64,000 nucleotides of DNA, taken from an uncultured Bacteroidia bacterium (GTDB taxonomy: Bacteria > Bacteroidota > Bacteroidia > J057 > CALAJH01). The stretch is from assembly GCA_937922655.1 (NCBI GenBank), contig CALAJH010000033.1:1-64000 (forward strand), in the 5' to 3' direction. Position 1 is the stretch's first letter. Every line of letters starts with the position of its first letter. Positions 55,077-63,447 of this stretch are shown here, piece by piece. The translations under genes were made by a program, and so were the position numbers. The notes under the pieces were generated by a model. The model saw only the letters and a list, made by a program, of their open reading frames with translations, was not told the DNA's origin and searched no databases.

Positions 55077-55568
55077 ATGAAAACGGTTAATCAATGGTTT
55101 GCGGAATACGGCGAAAGCCATCAAAACCCAACCAACAAACTCATCCACTGGATTTGCATACCGGCAATCATGCTGAGTCTTTTCGCCTTGTTGTGGGCGA
55201 TACCCGTGCCCGCGGGTCCATTGACGGCGACGGCGGCCGACGGCAGGGTCATACCCTTGATTAACGTCGCCACGGTGTTTGCGTTTTTGGCATTGCTGTT
55301 TTATTTGCGGCTTTCCTTGACGCTGGCCTTGGGCATGGTCGCCGAATCGGCCGCACTTCTTTACCTTACGTACCTCATCGACGCGTACGTTTCCGCGCCG
55401 TTGTGGGCGGTGGGTTTGGGCATATTCGTTGCCGCGTGGGTCGTACAGCTTTACGGCCACAAAATCGAAGGCAAAAAACCTTCGTTTTTTAAGGATTTGC
55501 AATTTCTGCTCATCGGTCCGCTTTGGATTATGGGCTTTATATACCGTAAAGCGGGCATACGTTATTAA
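55077..55568 (+). CDS. Mpo1-like (DUF962) membrane protein
   Basis: The 163-residue protein has the family signature YGESHQNPTNKLIHWICIP (residues 10-28), three to four membrane helices, and the end block GHKIEGKKPSFFKDLQFLLI. Yeast Mpo1 is an iron-dependent dioxygenase for alpha-oxidation of 2-hydroxy fatty acids, with conserved histidines in these blocks. A similar lipid role in bacteria is an inference. It is followed by an intrinsic terminator. Confidence 0.88.
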   Translation: MKTVNQWFAEYGESHQNPTNKLIHWICIPAIMLSLFALLWAIPVPAGPLTATAADGRVIPLINVATVFAFLALLFYLRLSLTLALGMVAESAALLYLTYLIDAYVSAPLWAVGLGIFVAAWVVQLYGHKIEGKKPSFFKDLQFLLIGPLWIMGFIYRKAGIRY

Positions 55569-55593
55569 TGCGCATGGGTTTTCGCAAGATTTT

Positions 55594-55619
55594 GGGGGCT
55601 TGCCGTCGGGGCGGCCCCC
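55594..55619 (+). terminator. Intrinsic terminator after the Mpo1-like gene
   Basis: A GGGGGC/GCCCCC stem with a 14-base loop is followed by GTTTTATT. Confidence 0.8.
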
Positions 55620-55668
55620 GTTTTATTCCACGCGTCAATCAAATACGGCGAACGATTTTACGGAGATA

Positions 55669-55701
55669 ATGAACTTATCGGACGCTGAAACGCTTGCATA
55701 A
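55669..55701 (+). CDS. Possible 10-residue leader ORF before ribE
   Basis: MNLSDAETLA is preceded by GGAGATA and ends 5 bases before the ribE ATG. It may be a coupling leader or chance. Confidence 0.2.
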   Translation: MNLSDAETLA

Positions 55702-55706
55702 GCGCG

Positions 55707-56285
55707 ATGTTTGGAGGAATCATCGAAACGACGGGGCGGATATTGGCCGTTGAACGCGAAGGGGAAAACAAGCGATTTCGCATCGAGGCGTTTTTTGACG
55801 AGCCTTTGTACGTCGACCAAAGTTTGGCGCACGACGGCGCGTGTTTGACCGTCGAAAAAGTGTTGGACAAAGGCGTTTACGAGGTGGTGGCGGTGGCCGA
55901 AACGCTCAAAAAAACGCGTTTGGGCGACCTTGCCCCCGGCGACGTCGTCAATTTGGAACGAGCCCTAAAAATCGGCGCCCGGCTCGACGGTCATTTTGTC
56001 TTGGGCCACATCGACGAAACGACGAGCGTTTTGGAAATTGTCGAACAATCGGGGAGTCATGAAATAACTTTTGCCTTGCCGGCGCAAGCCGTCGTCGTCC
56101 CCAAGGGTTCGATAGCCCTCAACGGCGTTTCGCTCACGATAGCCGAACTGAAAAACGACCGGTTTTCGGTGGCGGTCATCCCCTACACGTGGGAACACAC
56201 GAATTTGAGCGGTTTACGTTCGGGCGACAGGGTGAACGTCGAATACGACGTTTTGGGCAAATACATCGTACGTTACCGGTGTTAG
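55707..56285 (+). CDS. ribE: Riboflavin synthase, alpha subunit
   Basis: The 192-residue protein has two similar lumazine-binding barrels (MFGGIIETTGRIL and LDGHFVLGHIDETTSVLEI). It dismutates two molecules of 6,7-dimethyl-8-ribityllumazine to riboflavin. The usual MFTGI start reads MFGGI here. Its 3' end overlaps ruvC by seven bases. No FMN riboswitch was recognised upstream. Confidence 0.94.
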   Translation: MFGGIIETTGRILAVEREGENKRFRIEAFFDEPLYVDQSLAHDGACLTVEKVLDKGVYEVVAVAETLKKTRLGDLAPGDVVNLERALKIGARLDGHFVLGHIDETTSVLEIVEQSGSHEITFALPAQAVVVPKGSIALNGVSLTIAELKNDRFSVAVIPYTWEHTNLSGLRSGDRVNVEYDVLGKYIVRYRC

Positions 56286-56854
56286 TGTTGGGTGTGGATC
56301 CGGGAACCCGCTTGACGGGTTACGCCGTGGTCGAAGCGAAAGGGGGAAAAGTTTCGGCGTTGGCGGCGGGTTGTTTGGAGCTGTACAAGTTTGAGGAGCA
56401 TGCCGTTCGGTTGCAAAAAATATGGTCGAAGGTCGAGGGATTGATACGTGAATTTTCGCCGTCGGCGTTGGCGATTGAGGCTCCGTTTTATGGTAAAAAC
56501 CCGCAGGCGACGTTGAAGTTGGGTCGTGCGCAAGGCGTGGCAATGGCGGCGGCAATGCATTTGCAAGTGCCCGTATACGAATACGCGCCGCGTGCGGTAA
56601 AGTTGGCGATAACGGGCAATGGGGGGGCTTCGAAAGAGCAGACGGCCTGCATGGTACTGACGCATTTCGGCGAACGGAACCTTGACCCCGAAGGTCTCGG
56701 CGCCGACGCCTTCGACGCCCTCGCCGTCGCCCTTACCCATGTTTATCGGGTTTGTTCGGGCCGCAACCACGCACCCCGCCCGCGTTCAACGTCCAAAAAA
56801 TCGGGCGGCTGGCAGGCTTTCGTGCAACAAAATCCCGACCGGTTGAAAATCTAG
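56279..56854 (+). CDS. ruvC: Holliday junction resolvase RuvC
   Basis: The 191-residue RNase H-fold endonuclease resolves recombination junctions with RuvAB. Acidic catalytic residues are Asp7 (GVDPGTRLTGYA), Glu67 (AIEAPFYGKN) and Asp143/Asp146 (GADAFDALAVALTH). A GTG start at 56279 gives the normal N-terminus (M/V)LVLGVDPG and a seven-base overlap with ribE. Earlier in-frame codons lie within ribE and are rejected. Confidence 0.93.
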   Translation: MLVLGVDPGTRLTGYAVVEAKGGKVSALAAGCLELYKFEEHAVRLQKIWSKVEGLIREFSPSALAIEAPFYGKNPQATLKLGRAQGVAMAAAMHLQVPVYEYAPRAVKLAITGNGGASKEQTACMVLTHFGERNLDPEGLGADAFDALAVALTHVYRVCSGRNHAPRPRSTSKKSGGWQAFVQQNPDRLKI

Positions 56855-56925
56855 ACGCTTTCGGCACGGCAAGCGAACGAATCGCGCCAAGCCCGTATTT
56901 CTACGCGTTTATTTCAAAATTGGCG

Positions 56926-57792
56926 TCAAGAAATTCGGACGTAATTTTTGTAATGAAAAGGTCGGATTCCGAAACGGCGTTCAAGTTCGATGCGAATTCG
57001 GTCTTTGAGACTCAAACGCGGACGTTCGGGGAGGTAAACGTGGGTTCGGTTTTCGACGCGCGAGCGCATGACCGCCGGATGCTCGCCCGTAAACTTGTTA
57101 AGAGCGATATGGGGGTCGTAGACAAAGACGGAAGGAACGTTTTTTTCGACCCATTCGTCGTCGTGCCAATATTTGTTGAAGTTTTGGGCTTTGCGAAGTT
57201 GGATTTCGGGCGGCTTGACCCAGCCGTAATGGTAAATTTCCGCACCCGATTCGGCAACGCGAAGTTTGTGATAACGCCGGCCGTCGAAGCGTCGAAATCC
57301 TTGCGCATCCTTCCACGAAACGACCCCGGCGTTCGTTCGCACGATGCGCACCTCTTTGCGATACCATTTTAGCGAGGCGCCCACGTAATCGTAGTCGCCG
57401 TAAAAATGGAGATAGTCGAAAAGCAAGCCTTCGACGCGCGGGTCGTTGTACCGGGCTTTCATGGCGGCATATACTCGGTCGAGGTACTTTTCGTGCAAGA
57501 CTTCGTCGGCTTGGATGTAAAACGCCCAATCGGCCCGAACGTGGGAAAGGGCCAAGTCGGTTTGAACGGCCAAGATGCGTCCGCCCGTGCGCAGGCTGTC
57601 GTCCCAAACCGTGTCCACGATACGGATTTTGTCGTCGCCGATGGCTTCAACCGCTTGACGGGTGCCGTCGTCCGAATCGCCGACGGCGACAATCATTTCG
57701 TCGCACAACGGCAGTATCGAACGTATCGACTCCACAAACGGATAGTCGTATTTAAGACCGTTGCGGACGATGGTAAAGCCTCCGACCGTCAT
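56926..57792 (-). CDS. Family 2 glycosyltransferase (WaaE-like)
   Basis: The 288-residue protein has a GT-A fold with VGGFTIVRNGLKYDYP at the N-terminus, DEMIVAVGDSDDGTRQA, and ADWAFYIQADEVLH holding the DxD-type metal site. This resembles WaaE/KdtX-like glucosyltransferases that act on lipopolysaccharide core or similar glycans; the acceptor is unknown. The ATG at 57792 overlaps the stop of a 64-codon gene as ATGA, so translation is likely coupled. Confidence 0.88.
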   Translation of the reverse strand: MTVGGFTIVRNGLKYDYPFVESIRSILPLCDEMIVAVGDSDDGTRQAVEAIGDDKIRIVDTVWDDSLRTGGRILAVQTDLALSHVRADWAFYIQADEVLHEKYLDRVYAAMKARYNDPRVEGLLFDYLHFYGDYDYVGASLKWYRKEVRIVRTNAGVVSWKDAQGFRRFDGRRYHKLRVAESGAEIYHYGWVKPPEIQLRKAQNFNKYWHDDEWVEKNVPSVFVYDPHIALNKFTGEHPAVMRSRVENRTHVYLPERPRLSLKDRIRIELERRFGIRPFHYKNYVRIS

Positions 57793-57983
57793 TTGCCCCA
57801 AAAACAACCCCCAATCCCATGCTCGTAATCGACACGGGATTCGACGCGAACGTATATTTTATTGAGGCGTCGGCCGCAAGTCAAACCGAGGCGCGGTCCA
57901 AAGGCCAAGTTTTCGGCGGACGACGTCGCGGGGTATGCGGCGTTGCCGTCATTGAAGAGTAAAGAGTAAAATCGTCCTTTCAT
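57789..57983 (-). CDS. Small 64-residue protein, translationally coupled to the glycosyltransferase
   Basis: I do not recognise it. Support comes from a TAACTTTG promoter element 24 bases upstream, an ATG start, codon use like real genes here, and a TGA that overlaps the glycosyltransferase ATG (ATGA). The sequence (MKGRFYSLLFNDGNAAYP at the start, RVESRVDYEHGIGG near the end) has no signal peptide or membrane helix. It may be a leader gene or the remnant of a longer protein. Confidence 0.55.
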   Translation of the reverse strand: MKGRFYSLLFNDGNAAYPATSSAENLAFGPRLGLTCGRRLNKIYVRVESRVDYEHGIGGCFWGK

Positions 57984-58007
57984 GGTCGTTGTAAGGCAAT
58001 CGTTGCG

Positions 58008-58015
58008 CAAAGTTA
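58008..58015 (-). promoter_or_regulatory. -7 promoter element of the small gene-glycosyltransferase pair
   Basis: TAACTTTG on the minus strand, 24 bases before the ATG at 57983. Confidence 0.55.
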
Positions 58016-58386
58016 CGCAAAAGCGAGTTGGTTGAGGCGAGGAGGACCACCGGTATTTTTCACGACGTCCCCAAGGGCAGTCGCCGGGACAAAGTATTGA
58101 CAATTGATTGACAAATATTTTTGTGTCCGACGTTGTAAATAATCTTTTCCTCGCCCGCTCCGCAACCGCAAACAAGTTTTTTTGATTGTTGTTGAATCGA
58201 GAAGCCGTTGGGCACGAATTAAAACAAGCGAATTCTCGGCCGTATTCGGTGAAATTTTGTTCCGCAAGACGTGTTTTGTACGTTGAGTCGTAGACGCGTG
58301 TCCGATGGTATTTAATCGGGCTTCAAAAAAAGAAATTTGGAAAGAAAATACGAATAATTTTCGAAATTGCATTTTCATTTTTTGCG
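58016..58386. other. 371-base intergenic region
   Basis: No gene is seen. ATTGACAA is directly repeated at 58096-58103 and 58107-58114, one helical turn apart. A near-consensus promoter element TAATTTTC (58355-58362) precedes the next gene. Confidence 0.45.
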
Positions 58387-59235
58387 ATGCATCCGGTAGC
58401 CAAGATTTTCGACAAAGCCGTTCATCTACTCCTCAAATGGGACGGGGGGATACTGCTTTCGTTTTTTATGGGGATAAGATGGACGAACCCCGAGTGGCTC
58501 GACGGCAAAATGCCCGATTACAAGGGGTTGTTTTGCGACATTCTTGGCCGCGGCTTGAACCTCGACTCCATGCGTTACGAGTTTTTGCATTGCGAGGTTC
58601 AGCGCAACAACGACCCTGAAATTGGCGAAAGGACGTTGGCTTATGGCGGCGCGGTGGTCAAACATTATCGGGAGGTGCCGATGCACCTTGTCGTATACAT
58701 CGGTCCCGAACGCTGCACCATGCCATCGGGTTTCGAGCACGGACAGTATTCGATACGCTACGTTTTGGTTTCCGCCCGCGACAGGGACGCCGAAGAAATT
58801 TTTGCGGTAGACACGGCCGGCGCCATAATTTTTTCGTTTTTATGCAACATTCGCGACCCTGAAACGTACATAGACCGAGCTTTGAGGCGATTGTGGGAAC
58901 TCACTCCCCGTTTTTGGGAACGCCGTAAAGCATTGAATCTTCTGTGGGTCATTCTTCTTTTAAGAGACAAGTCTTTACAAAAAATGGTCAAAGAAAAAAT
59001 CAACGCCTTCTACGCCGAAGAAAATCGTCAAGCTTTGCGCGGCTCCATCGGTTGGGAATACGGCTTTGACGAAGGTATCGAAAAAGGCGTCGAAAAAGGT
59101 CGATGGGAAGAACGGCGACAAATGATTCTAAATCTCAAAGCCGATACCGGTTTCGAAGACGAACGCATTGCCCGCATCGTCGGCGTTTCGGTCGATACGG
59201 TAAGAGCCGTGCTTTATCCTACCAACGGGCATTGA
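58387..59235 (+). CDS. Rpn/YhgA-like PD-(D/E)XK nuclease-family protein
   Basis: In the 282-residue protein the nuclease-like core has YEFLHCEVQRNND (family ExQ motif, near residue 70) followed by the predicted strand MHLVVYIG. A helical region, a short charged stretch GFDEGIEKGVEKGR and a C-terminal helix-turn-helix-like segment (GFEDERIARIVGVSVDTVRAVL) follow. It is distantly like the protein at 10966-11940 but without tandem DNA repeats and with the glutamate retained. Family members have been linked to DNA cleavage, recombination and phage defence; the role here is unknown. Confidence 0.72.
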   Translation: MHPVAKIFDKAVHLLLKWDGGILLSFFMGIRWTNPEWLDGKMPDYKGLFCDILGRGLNLDSMRYEFLHCEVQRNNDPEIGERTLAYGGAVVKHYREVPMHLVVYIGPERCTMPSGFEHGQYSIRYVLVSARDRDAEEIFAVDTAGAIIFSFLCNIRDPETYIDRALRRLWELTPRFWERRKALNLLWVILLLRDKSLQKMVKEKINAFYAEENRQALRGSIGWEYGFDEGIEKGVEKGRWEERRQMILNLKADTGFEDERIARIVGVSVDTVRAVLYPTNGH

Positions 59236-59505
59236 ACACGTGAAACCGACAACCAAATGGAGTACGAAAACGGCAAACCGGCCCGACGTCTAAACTTTTC
59301 AACTTGTCAAGACGCGCCTCACTTTCCGTGTTTTTTGTAAAATCCACGGTTCTATACGCTTTTCCATGTTTGCCCGCGACGTGTCGTTGATTTCGTTTTA
59401 AGCGAACGCCGTTACCGAAACGATTGTCCGCCCGATTTTCGAACATAATTACCTTTTTCCCAAAAAATCGGGTTTGTATGGGACGAAAAAAATCGGATAT
59501 TTGTA

Positions 59506-60723
59506 ATGAAAATATCAAACGGAAAAAATATGTCGGTAACAATACACGAACCGGCGCTCGACGCGGCGACGGGATTGGATTTTGCCCAAAACGAAAATTG
59601 CCGCCAAATCGCGGACATGGTGCAAAAGTTCGGCGCGGACCACATCCGCCCGCGACTCATGGAATGGGACCAAAGCCAAGAATTTCCCATCGAGGTCATG
59701 AAAGCTTTGGGTAAACTGGGACTTTTGGGCGTGCTGGTGCCAACCGAATACGGTGGTTCGGGCTTTGGTTACGAAGAATATGTTACGGCCATCATCGAGT
59801 TGGGCAAAATCTGCGGTTCGATTGGCCTTTCAATGGCCGCACACAATTCGCTTTGTACGGGCCACATTTTGCAGTTCGGCAACGAAAGTCAAAAACGCAA
59901 GTATTTGCCGCTTTTGGCGACGGGGGAATGGATAGGGGCGTGGGGCCTGACCGAACCCAACACCGGCTCCGACTCGGGCAACATGCTTACCGTCGCCGAA
60001 CGCGACGGCGACGGCTGGCGCATCAACGGCGCCAAAAACTTTATCACCCACGGCAAATCCGGCGACGTGGCCGTGGTCATGTGCCGCACCGGCGAAAAAC
60101 GCGCCAAAAACAACGCCACCGCCTTTATCGTTGAAAAAGGTACGCCGGGCTTTTCGGCGGGGCGCAAAGAAGACAAACTCGGCATGCGGGCCAGCGAAAC
60201 AACCGAACTCATCTTCGACAACGTTTACGTTTCCGACGAACAACGCCTCGGCGAAGTCGGCGACGGTTTCAAACAAGCCATGAAAGTCTTGGACGGCGGA
60301 CGCATTTCCATCGCCGCGCTTTCCATCGGCATCGCCAAAGGCGCCTACGAGGCCTGCCTCAAATACGCCGCGGAACGCCAACAGTTCGACAAACCCATCC
60401 TCCAATTTCAAGCCGTGGCCTTCAAAATCGCCGATATGGCCGTCGAAATCCAAGCCGCCGAACTCTTAACTTATCAAGCGGCCTATCTCAAAAACCAAGG
60501 CCTGCCCGTTACCAAAATTTCCGCCATGGCCAAATACTATGCCTCCGAAGCGGCCGTGCGCATCGCCAACGAAGCCGTGCAAATATTTGGCGGCTACGGC
60601 TACATCAAAGAATTCCCGGTGGAAAAATATTACCGCGACGCCAAACTTTGCACCATCGGCGAAGGTACATCGGAAATACAACAACTCGTCATTTCCCGCG
60701 AAATTTTGAAAGAAGTCCTATAA
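59506..60723 (+). CDS. Acyl-CoA dehydrogenase
   Basis: The 405-residue FAD enzyme introduces a trans-2 double bond into acyl-CoA. FAD/substrate motifs are GAWGLTEPNTGSDSGNM and INGAKNFITHG, and the catalytic base is the Glu of CTIGEGTSEIQQLVI near the C-terminus, as in short-chain and butyryl-CoA types. No ETF or beta-oxidation partner adjoins. Codon 9 (ATG at 59530) is an alternative start. The GATATTTG just before 59506 is a one-mismatch promoter that would make a leaderless mRNA. It is followed by a strong terminator. Confidence 0.95.
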   Translation: MKISNGKNMSVTIHEPALDAATGLDFAQNENCRQIADMVQKFGADHIRPRLMEWDQSQEFPIEVMKALGKLGLLGVLVPTEYGGSGFGYEEYVTAIIELGKICGSIGLSMAAHNSLCTGHILQFGNESQKRKYLPLLATGEWIGAWGLTEPNTGSDSGNMLTVAERDGDGWRINGAKNFITHGKSGDVAVVMCRTGEKRAKNNATAFIVEKGTPGFSAGRKEDKLGMRASETTELIFDNVYVSDEQRLGEVGDGFKQAMKVLDGGRISIAALSIGIAKGAYEACLKYAAERQQFDKPILQFQAVAFKIADMAVEIQAAELLTYQAAYLKNQGLPVTKISAMAKYYASEAAVRIANEAVQIFGGYGYIKEFPVEKYYRDAKLCTIGEGTSEIQQLVISREILKEVL

Positions 60724-60745
60724 ACCCTAAGCTAAGGCGATAATA

Positions 60746-60776
60746 CGGGGCGGGCGCGGCCGAACGGCCCGCCCCG
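60746..60776 (+). terminator. Intrinsic terminator after the acyl-CoA dehydrogenase gene
   Basis: A 10-bp perfect stem CGGGGCGGGC/GCCCGCCCCG with an 11-base loop is followed by ATTCTTATTCT. Confidence 0.85.
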
Positions 60777-60831
60777 ATTCTTATTCTCGTGAATTGGTTG
60801 AATATCGCACGGGAGTTGTAAAACTTTCGTG

Positions 60832-60839
60832 TAATTTTG
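60832..60839 (+). promoter_or_regulatory. -7 promoter element of ugd, nearly leaderless
   Basis: Perfect TAATTTTG, 8 bases before the ATG at 60848. Confidence 0.65.
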
Positions 60840-60847
60840 CGCCCGAT

Positions 60848-62170
60848 ATGAATATAGCGGTCATTGGCACGGGCTACGTCGGACTGGTTACGGGCGTAGG
60901 CTTTGCCGAAACGGGCAACAAGGTCGTTTGCGTCGACAACGACCCCGAAAAATTAAACATGTTTGCCGCGGGCGAAATCCCCATCTACGAACCGGGGCTC
61001 AAACCCCTTTTCGACAGGAACGTCAAAGAAGGCCGGCTGACCTTCACCAACGACCTGAAAGCGGCCGTAAATTTTGCGCAAGTCATATTTTTGGCCCTTC
61101 CCACCCCCCCAACCGAAGACGGTTCGGCCGATTTACAGTACGTTTTGCGCGTGGCGGAGGACATTGCAAACGCCATGACCGAATATAAACTTTTGGTCAA
61201 TAAAAGTACGGTACCCGTGGGTACCGCGGACAAAGTGCGGGCGCTGGTGGCCTCAAAAACCAACGTTCCTTTCGACGTGGCCTCCAATCCCGAATTTTTA
61301 CGCGAAGGCGAAGCCGTGGCCGACTTCATGAAACCCGAACGAGTGGTCGTCGGTTGCGACGGCGAACGCGCCCGAGAACTGCTCGCCGAACTCTACAAAC
61401 CCTTCATGCGTTCGGGCAATCCCGTAATATTCATGGACGTTCGAAGCGCGGAAATCACCAAATACGCCGCCAACGCTTTTTTGGCCACGAAAATCAGTTT
61501 TATGAACGAAATTTCACGCTTGTGCGAAGCCACGGGCGCCAACGTCGACCAAGTGCGTTTGGGTATCGGCTCGGATTCCCGCATCGGCAAACGCTTTATT
61601 TTTGCGGGCGTGGGCTACGGCGGCTCGTGCTTTCCCAAAGACGTCAAAGCTTTGGCCCACACCGCCCGGGAACATCAACGTCCCATGGACATCCTCGAAG
61701 CCGTTATGCGCGTCAATGAAAGCCAAAAATCGGCGTTTATCCAAAAAATCATCGATTATTACGGCGGAAACGTAGCGGGCAAAACCTTTGCGATATGGGG
61801 ATTGGCCTTTAAACCCAACACCGACGACGTTCGCGAGGCGCCGGCGTTGGAAATCATCGCCGCTCTAACCAAAGCCGGCGCCAACGTCGCCGCCTTCGAC
61901 CCCGAAGCCATGGGGCAAGTACAAAAATACCATCCCAACCTTCCCATCCGCTACGCCGCCGACGCCTACGACGCCCTCACCGACGCCGACGCCCTCGTCG
62001 TCGTTACCGAATGGGGCGAGTTTCGCAACCCCGATTTCGACCGCATCAAACAAACCCTCAAATCCAAAACCGTTTTCGACGGACGCAACGTCTACGAACT
62101 CGACGTCATGAAAAAACACGGCTTCGACTACATTTCCATCGGAAGACCGACCGTCAAGGCCGAAAAATAA
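60848..62170 (+). CDS. ugd: UDP-glucose 6-dehydrogenase
   Basis: The 440-residue enzyme oxidises UDP-glucose twice with NAD to UDP-glucuronate for surface polysaccharides. It has the N-terminal Rossmann motif GTGYVGLVTG (residues 7-16), the catalytic Cys261 in GYGGSCFPKD and the second NAD-like domain FAIWGLAFKPNTDD. The ATG at 60848 is the natural start MNIAVIGTGYVG. An 18-codon upstream extension includes the promoter and is rejected. Confidence 0.96.
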   Translation: MNIAVIGTGYVGLVTGVGFAETGNKVVCVDNDPEKLNMFAAGEIPIYEPGLKPLFDRNVKEGRLTFTNDLKAAVNFAQVIFLALPTPPTEDGSADLQYVLRVAEDIANAMTEYKLLVNKSTVPVGTADKVRALVASKTNVPFDVASNPEFLREGEAVADFMKPERVVVGCDGERARELLAELYKPFMRSGNPVIFMDVRSAEITKYAANAFLATKISFMNEISRLCEATGANVDQVRLGIGSDSRIGKRFIFAGVGYGGSCFPKDVKALAHTAREHQRPMDILEAVMRVNESQKSAFIQKIIDYYGGNVAGKTFAIWGLAFKPNTDDVREAPALEIIAALTKAGANVAAFDPEAMGQVQKYHPNLPIRYAADAYDALTDADALVVVTEWGEFRNPDFDRIKQTLKSKTVFDGRNVYELDVMKKHGFDYISIGRPTVKAEK

Positions 62171-62191
62171 TTCCCTGCGAAAATCGGGCCC

Positions 62192-62219
62192 GCGGCAAAA
62201 AAAGCAAGGTTTTTGCCGC
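62192..62219 (+). terminator. Intrinsic terminator after ugd
   Basis: A 10-bp perfect stem GCGGCAAAAA/TTTTTGCCGC with an 8-base loop. The T-run is mostly inside the stem. Confidence 0.75.
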
Positions 62220-62227
62220 ACTTTCGT

Positions 62228-62235
62228 TATATTTG
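62228..62235 (+). promoter_or_regulatory. -7 promoter element
   Basis: TATATTTG, 20 bases before the ATG at 62256. Confidence 0.6.
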
Positions 62236-62255
62236 CCCTTCCAATTACCCAACCC

Positions 62256-62981
62256 ATGAAAACTTGGATGATTGCCGTTTTCGCGGCGCTGTCTGTTTTT
62301 TCTTGCGAACAAGTCGACGACCTAACGAAAAACACGGGTCTGACCAACGAGGAAGTTGTCGCGGGCCTCAAAGAAGCCCTCAACGTCGGTACGGATACCT
62401 CGGTCAAACGTCTCAACCGAGTCGACGCGTATTTCAAAAACGAACTCATTAAAATTCTTTTGCCGCAAGAAGCCAAAAACATCGTGGCCGAGGTGGAAGA
62501 TTTGGCGAAAAACCCGCTTTACGCCGTACCCGCACAATGGGTGCTCGACGAGGCGGCCAAACTCGAGCTCCAGCTCAATCGCGCCGCCGAAGACGCCGCC
62601 GTCAAAGCCAAACCCATCTTTTGGAACGCCATCAAAAACATTACCATCGCCGACGGCATGGCCATCCTCAACGGCGACAGCGTCGCCGCCACCCGCTACC
62701 TCCAACAAAACACCCAAAACGCGCTCGTCGACGCCTACCGTCCCCCCGTCGATTCGGTACTCGAAAAAAACGGCGCCAAGTCCACTTGGGCCGACGTCGT
62801 TTCGGGATACAACACGCTCACGGGTAAAAACGTCGAAACCGACCTGACGACCTACACGACATCCAAAGCCTTGGACGGTTTGTTTTACGTCGTCGGGCAG
62901 GAAGAGGCCCGTATTCGCAGAGACCCGATAGCCCGCGTAACCGAAATTCTCAAAAAAGTGTTCGGCTCCAAAAACAATTAA
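62256..62981 (+). CDS. DUF4197 lipoprotein
   Basis: The 241-residue protein has a lipoprotein-type signal (LSVFSC, Cys17) and an all-helical DUF4197 domain containing IADGMAILNGDSVAATRYL and RRDPIARVTEILKKVFG. The family is widespread in Bacteroidota and Proteobacteria, of unknown function and periplasmic. It is followed four bases later by another lipoprotein gene. Confidence 0.88.
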   Translation: MKTWMIAVFAALSVFSCEQVDDLTKNTGLTNEEVVAGLKEALNVGTDTSVKRLNRVDAYFKNELIKILLPQEAKNIVAEVEDLAKNPLYAVPAQWVLDEAAKLELQLNRAAEDAAVKAKPIFWNAIKNITIADGMAILNGDSVAATRYLQQNTQNALVDAYRPPVDSVLEKNGAKSTWADVVSGYNTLTGKNVETDLTTYTTSKALDGLFYVVGQEEARIRRDPIARVTEILKKVFGSKNN

Positions 62982-62985
62982 CGAT

Positions 62986-63447
62986 ATGAGCAGGCGGAGG
63001 TGGATGTTGGCGACGCTTGCGGTGTACGTCGTTACGGGTTGCAACCCCAAAAGCCGGCCCGCAAAAAACGATTTTTCGCTTTTTATCAAAAAAACGCCGT
63101 GCTACGGCACGTGCCCAACGTACGAGTTGAGCGTCGGCGCCGACGGCTCCGTCGTTTACAACGCCATCCGCTTCACCGAACAAACGGGCCTTTTTTCCAA
63201 AAAACTTTCCGCCGCCCAACTCGCGGAACTCAAAAAGACCGTGCGCGAATCGCCGTTTTTTTCTTGGGACACCCTATACGACGACCCGGGCATCTCCGAC
63301 ATACCCTCGACCATCGTCGAAATCTCGCTCGACGGCCAAAAGAAAAAAGTCGTCAATCGCCACAAAGGCCCCAAAGACTTCAAAACGTGGGTGGACAAGT
63401 GGGAAGCGGTCATTGGCAAAGACGGTTACTCAAAAAAAGAACGGTAA
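62986..63447 (+). CDS. DUF6438-like lipoprotein
   Basis: The 153-residue protein has a lipoprotein signal (VVTGC, Cys19) and the family pattern KKTPCYGTCPTYELSVGADG (residues 35-54), with two cysteines probably disulfide-bonded, ending in PKDFKTWVDKWEAVI. The function is unknown. It is probably in an operon with the DUF4197 gene. Confidence 0.8.
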   Translation: MSRRRWMLATLAVYVVTGCNPKSRPAKNDFSLFIKKTPCYGTCPTYELSVGADGSVVYNAIRFTEQTGLFSKKLSAAQLAELKKTVRESPFFSWDTLYDDPGISDIPSTIVEISLDGQKKKVVNRHKGPKDFKTWVDKWEAVIGKDGYSKKER

